NCBI RefSeq assembly: GCF_900167975.1
Contig: NZ_FUZU01000001.1
Location: forward strand, 2,333,476-2,397,475
Origin: Ohtaekwangia koreensis
Lineage (GTDB): Bacteria; Bacteroidota; Bacteroidia; Cytophagales; Cyclobacteriaceae
DNA: 64,000 bases
Direction: 5' to 3'
The translations under genes were made by a program, and so were the position numbers. Below are positions 54,678-61,850 of this stretch, piece after piece; positions within the stretch are counted from its first letter, which is position 1, and every line of letters begins with the position of its first letter. A model generated the notes under the pieces. The model saw only the letters and a program-made list of their open reading frames with translations. It did no database searches and was not told the origin of the DNA.

Positions 54678-54757
54678 TTCACTTACAGCTGCTTGCATTT
54701 TTAATGTAAATAACGATATTTGCACCCTGTTTTTTTGAACTTAAACATTTTAGAGTT

Positions 54758-55333
54758 ATCAATAGTAGCGCAAACAGACCCAGCAGTTTTGGCAGGCCTC
54801 CCAGAAGAGGTCCTCAAAAGCCTGAAGAGCCGTACCGTATTAACGAAAGAATTACCGCGGCTAAGGTTAGAGTTGTAGGAGAAAACATCAAAGTAGATGT
54901 ATACCCTATCCAGCAAGCCATTAAGTTGGCGCAGGAACAAGGATTGGACTTGGTTGAGATTTCACCCAACGCAGATCCTCCTGTATGTAAAGTTGTTGAC
55001 TACTCGAAATTTAAGTACGAGCAGAAAAAAAAGCAGAAGGAGATAAAGGCGAAGACTGTAAAAGTGGTGATCAAAGAGATCCGCTTCGGTCCGAACACGG
55101 ATGATCATGATTTTAATTTCAAATTAAAACATGCCATCACATTTCTCCAGGAAGGAGCCAAGGTTAAGGCCACTGTATTTTTTCCAGGTAGATCAATTGT
55201 GTACAAAGAACGTGGAGAAATTCTCCTGTTGAAATTTGCACAGCTTCTGGAAGAGTATGGTAAAGTAGAGCAAATGCCAAGGCTTGAAGGAAAGCGGATG
55301 AGCATTATGCTAATGGCCAAGGCCAAAAAGTAA
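54758..55333 (+). CDS. infC: Translation initiation factor IF-3, non-AUG start (ATC)
   Basis: 191 residues from ATC at 54758. IF3 prevents wrong initiation and binds the 30S subunit. The N-domain [21 protein letters not shown] and the C-domain [20 protein letters not shown] are both present. Between the in-frame TAA at 54707 and a TTG at 54926 no ATG, GTG or TTG exists in this frame, yet the conserved N-domain is encoded there, so a rare start is required. ATC at 54758 follows a promoter-like TATTTG at 54717-54722 and gives a normal length with a basic N-terminal tail. E. coli infC starts with AUU and IF3 represses it; this looks like the same control. The TTG would remove most of the N-domain. 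Confidence 0.85.
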   Translation: MNSSANRPSSFGRPPRRGPQKPEEPYRINERITAAKVRVVGENIKVDVYPIQQAIKLAQEQGLDLVEISPNADPPVCKVVDYSKFKYEQKKKQKEIKAKTVKVVIKEIRFGPNTDDHDFNFKLKHAITFLQEGAKVKATVFFPGRSIVYKERGEILLLKFAQLLEEYGKVEQMPRLEGKRMSIMLMAKAKK

Positions 55334-55360
55334 GAACTGTAAAGTTTTAATTTTTATACA

Positions 55361-55555
55361 ATGCCTAAATTAAAAACAAAATCAGGAGCCAAGAAACGCT
55401 TTAAAGTGACTGGCACTGGTAAGATTAAGCATAAGCATGCTTTCAAAAATCATATCCTGACGAAGAAGGAGACTAAGCAGAAACGCAGACTTAGTAACAA
55501 AGCTATCGTTAAGAAATCAGATATGAAGAATGTAAAAGCAATGCTTATTCTCTAA
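55361..55555 (+). CDS. rpmI: 50S ribosomal protein L35
   Basis: 64 residues, standard length. The basic protein begins [20 protein letters not shown], followed by [20 protein letters not shown], all typical of L35. It lies between infC and rplT in the usual order, 27 bp after infC. Confidence 0.96.
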   Translation: MPKLKTKSGAKKRFKVTGTGKIKHKHAFKNHILTKKETKQKRRLSNKAIVKKSDMKNVKAMLIL

Positions 55556-55639
55556 TCACTGGTTCAAATGTTTAACCCGGATGCTGGCCCTAAGCTTCAT
55601 GTAACAGTGGACGCCATCAGCCAAAAAATGTAAAGTAAA

Positions 55640-55984
55640 ATGCCAAGATCAGTCAACAATGTAGCCTCAAGAGCAAGACGCAAACGCATCTTGAAGCTGG
55701 CCAAAGGTTTCTTCGGCCGTAAGAAGAATGTATGGACGGTAGCAAAAAATGCCGTTGAAAAAGGTTTAGGGTACGCTTATCGTGATAGAAAGCAAAAGAA
55801 AAGAGAATTTCGTGGTGTGTGGATCGCCCGTATCAACGCTGGTGCCCGTATTCATGGTTTATCTTACTCAGAACTTATGGGTAAATTAAAGAAATCAGGT
55901 ATCGACTTGAACCGTAAAGTATTAGCTGATTTAGCAATGAACCATCCTTCAGCATTCGAAGCTATCGTAAAGAAGGTGAAGTAA
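55640..55984 (+). CDS. rplT: 50S ribosomal protein L20
   Basis: 114 residues. The start [19 protein letters not shown] and the motif [19 protein letters not shown] identify L20, which binds 23S rRNA and, in other bacteria, represses its own operon. The 84 bp before its ATG could fold and might hold an L20-binding leader, but I could not draw a convincing structure. The operon is closed by a terminator at 56006-56030. Confidence 0.96.
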   Translation: MPRSVNNVASRARRKRILKLAKGFFGRKKNVWTVAKNAVEKGLGYAYRDRKQKKREFRGVWIARINAGARIHGLSYSELMGKLKKSGIDLNRKVLADLAMNHPSAFEAIVKKVK

Positions 55985-56005
55985 TTGTTTCTAATATAAA
56001 ATTTT

Positions 56006-56030
56006 AAGGGGGACGAATGTCCCCTTTTTT
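56006..56030 (+). terminator. Intrinsic terminator after rplT
   Basis: AAGGGGGAC pairs with GTCCCCTTT, with one G-T wobble, around a GAAT tetraloop, followed by TTTT. It closes the thrS-rplT operon and separates it from the STAND cluster. Confidence 0.85.
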
Positions 56031-56162
56031 GTTTAATTAAAATTACCCTATATTCGGGGAAGCTGATTTTTTTGACTATAAGATGGATTTTTTTTAGACA
56101 AGTAAGAGAGTGCCGACATTCAGCATCAATTTCCTAACTATCAAGTCCTGTAGGGGTTAGCT

Positions 56163-59100
56163 ATGCTTAATCAACCCCAACATAAACAGAGGCTTAAAGA
56201 CACCTCGATCATTTCCAATATTCTGGTTGAGGAAGAAAATCCTTTTCCCGGATTACGGCCGTTTTCTATTGACGATAGCCATTTATTTTTTGGTCGTGAA
56301 GGTCAGATCGATGAGATCCTTTCGAAGCTGGCGAAGAATAGATTTGTAACAGTAATGGGCTATTCGGGAAGCGGTAAATCTTCCCTGATGGCGTGTGGTC
56401 TTGTACCCGTTTTATATGGAGGATTTGTTACTGAATCCGGACCCGATTGGATTGCAGTAACAGCAAAGCCTGGGTCATCCCCCATAGAGATGCTGATCGA
56501 CTCCGTTCTGGAATATATGATCAAGACTCGTCAGATCGAAGCAAGCGAGGAAGCTGTTCATCGTGCGTTGATCAACTCCGTGCTTCGCAGTGGGCCACAA
56601 GGTTTAACACAAGTAGCACGTTACCTTCAGAGAAACTCTTCCGGAAATGTATTTTTCCTGATCGATCAGTTCGAAGAAATATTCCGATACCGCGATCTCT
56701 CTGATCCCGAAGTGCAGAATGACGCACAGCTTTATGTGAATCTATTCATGAACTCGGTGCAGCAAACCGAAGTGCCGGTATATGTGGCGCTTGCCATGCG
56801 TTCGGATTTCATAGGAGAGTGTTCTGTATTCCCAGGATTGACAAGGCTGATCAATAGCAGTAACTACCTGGTTCCTCAGATGACGCGTGAACAGAAAAAG
56901 ATGGCCATCGAAGGGCCGATCGCTGTTGCCGGAGGAAAAATATCGCCACGTCTTGTGAAGCGATTGTTGAGTGACATGGGGGTGGATCAGGATCAACTTC
57001 CAATCTTGCAACATGCGCTCATGCGTACATGGGATTACTGGCTTCTCAATCACGAGGCTGGTGAATCGGTAGATGTACGTCATTATACCGCGATAGGAAA
57101 AATTTCACAAGCACTTTCGCAGCACGCAAATGAAGCGTATGATGAACTCTCATCGCGGAGTAAAGCCATTGCTGAAGTGCTCTTCAAAAGTATAACAGAA
57201 AAAAATCAGGAGAACCGTGGCATGCGCCGTCCATGCCAACTTGCATTGATAGCACAACTGGCGGAGGCAAGTGAAGAAGAGGTTATACATGTAGTGGAGC
57301 AATTCCGAAAACCAGGCCGCTCTTTTCTGATGCCGGCAGCACATATACCTTTGAATGGTGAGTCTATCATAGAGCTTTCACACGAAAGTCTTATTCGGAT
57401 ATGGAACCGGTTGGAGGTTTGGGTTGAAGATGAATTTGAATCGGCTGTGATGTATAAGCGTCTTTCAGATGCAGCGGCCATGTATCAAATTGGTAAAACC
57501 GGTTTGTGGAGAACACCGGATTTGCAGCTTGCACTCAACTGGCAAAAGAAACAAAAGCCAACCCGCGAATGGGCACAACGATATGACGAAGCGTTTGAGC
57601 GTGCTATCGTTTTCCTCGATACAAGTCGTATCACATACGAAGCTGAATTAAAAAATCAGGAGATGATGCAGAGACGTGTTCTTCGAAGAACACGTGCTAC
57701 GGCGATCATTCTGGGTATAGCATTTCTTATAGCTATATTATTTTTCGTTTATGCCTATTTGCAAAAACTTCAGGCAGATGCCGATCGTGAGTATGCCGAT
57801 ATACAAAAGAATGATGCGCAGGTTCAACGTGAAGAGGCTCTGAAACAGAAAAAGGAAGCGGAGAAACAGAGAGCGGATGCTGTCTCTGCCCGTGACCTTG
57901 CTGATAATTATAATAAAGAACTTCAGTCAACAATCAATCAGCTTGAAACCGCGAAGGATGATGTTGAGAAAGCACTGGTAAAAGCAAAGAGCGAAGAACG
58001 TAGAGCTACGGTGGCAAACCAGGAGGCACAACGCAGTCTTGATTTTGCAAATCTTAAGAAAGAGGAAGCTGATCTAAACTGGCTCTTTGCTAAAAATCAA
58101 CTCATGTTGCGTGTAGCCCAGGTGTTGGCTACCAAGTCTGTGCAGGAAGATGATGACAAAGATCTCGCTGCGTTGCAGGCATTACAGGGACATATCTTTC
58201 ACAAAAGATATAGCGGTAAAAAGTATGATCCCTATATATACCGTGGCTTATATAGCGCACTCACGAAAATTATTGGTGCAAGTTATAACGCGATGAAAGT
58301 AAAGGGCCCGCCACGCGTGCACATACGTTCCCTGGTAGTCTCTGAAAAGAATAATAATTTCTTTGCTTCCGGTGCAGATGGTCGTATTTACAAAGGGGAT
58401 TATGATAAGCTGACAAACTCTGCTGCAGGTTTTGCAACACCTTATCCGAGCAAAGTGATTGCTTTAAGTAAGGATGAAGATTTTCTAGTCAATGGAAGCG
58501 ACTCTGCTTTCGTTCAGATTTATAATCTTCAGGGTAAACCCAAGATAAAAGTGATCAAAGGTTTCAACGGAGCCACCAACGACATTGAGTTTCTGCCGGA
58601 TAATTCAGGATTTATAGTGGCGAGCTCGGATAAATCGTTGTCGTTTGTGGATCATCATACCGGAGATCTGAAAGTTCTTGTAAAACTTCCGTTCGAACTA
58701 AAATCGATAAGCATACATCCCGATGGTAAATCACTTGCCGGTAGTACATGGTCCGGACTGGTTGTATTGGTAAATCTGAATGATTACTCCTATACTACAT
58801 TGGCAACCGAAGTTTCGAGCAGAGTTCTTTCTGTGAAATATAGCGCCAGTGGTAATTTTCTTGCCTATGGTATAGATGTTTTGTCGAACAAGCGTGGTAT
58901 CGTTAAGTTGTATGACTTCGCAACACAGGAAACGCGGCAATTCTCAGGGCATCGCGCAGGTGTATATGATGTAGAATTCAGTCCGGATGAGAAGCTGCTG
59001 GCCAGTGCCGGATTAGATAAACGAGTACAACTATATGTGCTTGATAATCCGGAAGACTTACCGGTAGAAATGGAAAACAACAACGGCTTTGTATGGGATA

Positions 59101-59294
59101 TAGCCTTTGCCAAGGGATCTAATATTCTGATTGCAGCATGTAGTGAATCGGAGATCAGAATCTGGCCAACAGATCCAGGGATTTTGGCAGAACAGATCTG
59201 TCCGAATATTGAAAGGAAAGACATGACAAAAGATGAGTGGACGAAATATGTGGGTAATGATATAGAATATGAAAATACATGTACAGGTAATTGA
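56163..59294 (+). CDS. Membrane-anchored STAND NTPase with WD40 repeats
   Basis: 1043 residues. It opens with the nSTAND1-type PFPGLRPFSIDDSHLFFGRE and Walker A GYSGSGKSS (residues 66-74); Walker B is FLIDQFEEIF near 168. A winged-helix-like region leads to one membrane segment (about 512-533) and a long coiled coil (about 535-640). The C-terminal third is a WD40 propeller (about 705-1030) with GHRAGVYDVEFSPDEKLLASAGLDKRV. STAND proteins are switches that oligomerise on a signal. With the membrane segment in the middle, the NTPase would face the cytoplasm and the coiled coil and propeller the periplasm, or the reverse. It heads a four-gene run; the next gene starts 13 bp later. Confidence 0.9.
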   Translation: MLNQPQHKQRLKDTSIISNILVEEENPFPGLRPFSIDDSHLFFGREGQIDEILSKLAKNRFVTVMGYSGSGKSSLMACGLVPVLYGGFVTESGPDWIAVTAKPGSSPIEMLIDSVLEYMIKTRQIEASEEAVHRALINSVLRSGPQGLTQVARYLQRNSSGNVFFLIDQFEEIFRYRDLSDPEVQNDAQLYVNLFMNSVQQTEVPVYVALAMRSDFIGECSVFPGLTRLINSSNYLVPQMTREQKKMAIEGPIAVAGGKISPRLVKRLLSDMGVDQDQLPILQHALMRTWDYWLLNHEAGESVDVRHYTAIGKISQALSQHANEAYDELSSRSKAIAEVLFKSITEKNQENRGMRRPCQLALIAQLAEASEEEVIHVVEQFRKPGRSFLMPAAHIPLNGESIIELSHESLIRIWNRLEVWVEDEFESAVMYKRLSDAAAMYQIGKTGLWRTPDLQLALNWQKKQKPTREWAQRYDEAFERAIVFLDTSRITYEAELKNQEMMQRRVLRRTRATAIILGIAFLIAILFFVYAYLQKLQADADREYADIQKNDAQVQREEALKQKKEAEKQRADAVSARDLADNYNKELQSTINQLETAKDDVEKALVKAKSEERRATVANQEAQRSLDFANLKKEEADLNWLFAKNQLMLRVAQVLATKSVQEDDDKDLAALQALQGHIFHKRYSGKKYDPYIYRGLYSALTKIIGASYNAMKVKGPPRVHIRSLVVSEKNNNFFASGADGRIYKGDYDKLTNSAAGFATPYPSKVIALSKDEDFLVNGSDSAFVQIYNLQGKPKIKVIKGFNGATNDIEFLPDNSGFIVASSDKSLSFVDHHTGDLKVLVKLPFELKSISIHPDGKSLAGSTWSGLVVLVNLNDYSYTTLATEVSSRVLSVKYSASGNFLAYGIDVLSNKRGIVKLYDFATQETRQFSGHRAGVYDVEFSPDEKLLASAGLDKRVQLYVLDNPEDLPVEMENNNGFVWDIAFAKGSNILIAACSESEIRIWPTDPGILAEQICPNIERKDMTKDEWTKYVGNDIEYENTCTGN

Positions 59295-59307
59295 TTGACG
59301 ATAACGA

Positions 59308-60474
59308 ATGATAAGACCGCTTACTAAACCCTTCTTTCTTCTTGTTTTTTCTTTAATGGGACTTTTTCCTGCATTTGCGCAGGATGAGTGTGAGCTTGTA
59401 TTAAATCGTGCAATCGAAGAATTTAATGCAGGCCACCACTATGGTATCCCCGCGATGTTGAACGAGTGTCTCGAAAGAAATCAAAATCGGGAATGGAGAC
59501 AACGTGCTTATTTACTTTTAGCAGAGACCTATTTATTGCTCGAAGATCCTTTCGGAGCAGAGAAAAGTTATCTCGAAGTGTTACGTGCCAATCCAGAGTA
59601 TAAGACTGATGAAGCGCGTGATCCCATCGATTTGGTATACCTCAGTTCCAAATTTACATCGACACCTATATTTACCTTGTCTGCTAAGATTGGGCCTAAT
59701 ATTTCAATTATTAGAAAGCTGGTTGATCGCGGTACGTATGCGAGCGAAGTCAACAAACAATACAGACTTAAGCCAGGCTTCCAGGTTGGTGTAGGAGTGG
59801 ACTGGAATTATAGTGAAAGACTCAGTGTAATGCTTGAAGGTAATTTTGTGTACTCTGCCTATCGGCAACGTATTTCCGGACAATTTGATCGTGATGAATC
59901 TTCATTTTTCGATCGGCAAACCTGGGTACGTATACCACTGTCAATAAAATATTCAGCGGCTCAAGGTCAGTATCGGCCGTATGGATATATAGGTTCATCA
60001 TTTGATTTGTTGCTGGGCGACCGTGCTACGATACAATACAAAGATCAGAATTATAATCCGGAGACGAACAGGGTGGAGAGTATAGATCGCGAAAGCCCGA
60101 TTCTGAAGTATAAATCAAAACGCAATGCTATAAATTACTCGGTGTTTGTTGGGGGCGGTGTAAAGTATAAATTGAAGCTGGACTATATTTTCGCAGACCT
60201 CCGGTATTCTTTTGGGATGACAAACATTGTTGATCAGGACAATAGCATCTTCGACTATAATAAAGGTCAAAGCCCGGTCACAGAAGGGTTTCAGGATTCC
60301 GGTGACGGCACTTTTAGATGGGGCCACATTGATGATCTTTTTAGGATGGACAACCTGTTTATATCGGTAGGGTATATCCATCCACTCTATAAACCAAGAA
60401 AATTGAAGAAGGCTCATTCAAAATCTGTATTGCGTTCTATTAAAAGACAAGGCGATGAAGTTAAGGTTGATTAA
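59308..60474 (+). CDS. Outer membrane beta-barrel protein with TPR-like N-terminus
   Basis: 388 residues. A signal peptide (about 1-25) ends PAFAQ. Residues 28-100 are helical and TPR-like (REWRQRAYLLLAETYLLLEDPFGAEKSYLEVL). From about 130 on the protein is a series of amphipathic strands such as FQVGVGVDWNYSERLSVMLEG and FVGGGVKYKLKLDYIFADLRYSFG, typical of an OmpA/PorT-like barrel. It starts 13 bp after the STAND gene and overlaps the next gene by 20 bp, so the three are co-translated. A barrel next to a long surface protein is reminiscent of type IX secretion partners such as PorP/SprF, but the family was not recognised. Confidence 0.85.
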   Translation: MIRPLTKPFFLLVFSLMGLFPAFAQDECELVLNRAIEEFNAGHHYGIPAMLNECLERNQNREWRQRAYLLLAETYLLLEDPFGAEKSYLEVLRANPEYKTDEARDPIDLVYLSSKFTSTPIFTLSAKIGPNISIIRKLVDRGTYASEVNKQYRLKPGFQVGVGVDWNYSERLSVMLEGNFVYSAYRQRISGQFDRDESSFFDRQTWVRIPLSIKYSAAQGQYRPYGYIGSSFDLLLGDRATIQYKDQNYNPETNRVESIDRESPILKYKSKRNAINYSVFVGGGVKYKLKLDYIFADLRYSFGMTNIVDQDNSIFDYNKGQSPVTEGFQDSGDGTFRWGHIDDLFRMDNLFISVGYIHPLYKPRKLKKAHSKSVLRSIKRQGDEVKVD

Positions 60475-61777
60475 TATTTTCTGGCTGCTCCTTCCTTTTC
60501 TTTCCTGCGATACAAAGAAGGATTTTGAAGAAGGGACTAAAAACTATTTCGTTAAGTACTTTGGAGAAGATGGCGATCAACAGGCTATCGACATGGTGGT
60601 AAACGAGGATGGAACAATCATGATCCTAGGAAACACGTCTATGCCGGGAGCTTCACAGCGTATACTTATGATCAAGACTGATGCTGAAGGGAATCTTTTG
60701 TGGCAGAAGAAATTTGGCAGTGATGTCGACTTGTTGGGACGCGAGGTTATAGCTGAATATCCGCAGGACCTGGAGCCGACCAGTGACGGTAATTTCTTGA
60801 TCCTGTCCAATATGTATAGAGGTGTAGATGTGGCTACAAATGAAGATATATATGACTTTAAGGTTATCAAGATAAATCCACAAGGGGACTCAATCGGAGG
60901 CATGGAGTTCGGTAACAATGCAGAGAAGTGGAGTACTCAATTTGTCAGATCCATTACAGCATTGAGTAGCGGTGGATTTATAGTGACCGGAAATTCTACG
61001 GATGAATCGATCGCTGCTGATCCACAGCTTACACCTCCCGACCAGGAGGATATGTTTGCGATTGGATTTGAGAGCGATCTCAAAACGGTTGCCTGGACAA
61101 CCCTGGAGCTAGGCGCTTCTGTTGGAACAACCGGAGAACATTTTGGTTCCGGCATCAAAGTCTTCGAAGCTTCCCCCAATGAATACTATATGTTCTCGTA
61201 CTCTGACAGGCAGTTGATCGGAGAGACTGACTTTGAATCCAATTTTGAAGTCAGTAATTTTTCAGGAAACGGAATTCCGCTGGGATTCTCTGATAACGCA
61301 GGCCGGGAAACGAGCTGGGAAATTCTGGCATCGGTGTGCAAAGTGCCTGGAGTTTTGGGTGGGGGATACTATGAGTTAGGTACATCAATTCCAACATCTA
61401 CTATAACCAATACGGTTGGGCAGTTATATTTTTGCAAGCGAAATGAAAATCTCAATAAGCAAAGCGAAGGTACGATCAGTAGCATCTCCGGGCAATTTAC
61501 GGCCACAACGGTTGCCCCATCTGTATTTTCAGATGGTTTTCTGATCCTCGCCAATGAAAAAACAACTGCTGGAACAACGATACGATTAATTAAGACGAAC
61601 CTGAATAGTGAAGCACTCTGGTCGGTAAATATGGGGTCGTTCGACAAAAGCAGCAGCGGAGCAAGTGTCGCCGAACTCCCGGACGGTCGCATTATGATTT
61701 TAGGAACCATTGAACTCGAAACCCAGGATAAGATCGGCCTAATGAAAGTCAACTCCCAAGGAGAGTTCTTAAACTAA
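60455..61777 (+). CDS. Lipoprotein with delta-60-like beta-propeller repeats
   Basis: 440 residues. A signal sequence with the lipobox FLSC (Cys18) precedes a repetitive beta domain. Recurring units are IKTDAEGNLLWQKKFGS, IKINPQGDSIGGMEFG, IKTNLNSEALWSVNMGS and MKVNSQGEFLN, each joined to GGFIVTGNS- or GRIMILGT-like strands, which suggests a multi-bladed propeller. It overlaps the barrel gene by 20 bp. The product probably sits on the outer membrane, exposed or periplasmic. The specific family is unknown. Confidence 0.8.
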   Translation: MKLRLINIFWLLLPFLSCDTKKDFEEGTKNYFVKYFGEDGDQQAIDMVVNEDGTIMILGNTSMPGASQRILMIKTDAEGNLLWQKKFGSDVDLLGREVIAEYPQDLEPTSDGNFLILSNMYRGVDVATNEDIYDFKVIKINPQGDSIGGMEFGNNAEKWSTQFVRSITALSSGGFIVTGNSTDESIAADPQLTPPDQEDMFAIGFESDLKTVAWTTLELGASVGTTGEHFGSGIKVFEASPNEYYMFSYSDRQLIGETDFESNFEVSNFSGNGIPLGFSDNAGRETSWEILASVCKVPGVLGGGYYELGTSIPTSTITNTVGQLYFCKRNENLNKQSEGTISSISGQFTATTVAPSVFSDGFLILANEKTTAGTTIRLIKTNLNSEALWSVNMGSFDKSSSGASVAELPDGRIMILGTIELETQDKIGLMKVNSQGEFLN

Positions 61778-61850
61778 ATATTTACCAGTGCGAATCGTAA
61801 GGTTACATTTTAAGCCGAGAATTGATATACTAAACAACTGCCTCTCTGCC

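Noticed and set aside
54926..55333. TTG at 54926 as the infC start
   Set aside because: It would remove most of the conserved IF3 N-domain that is plainly encoded upstream in the same frame.
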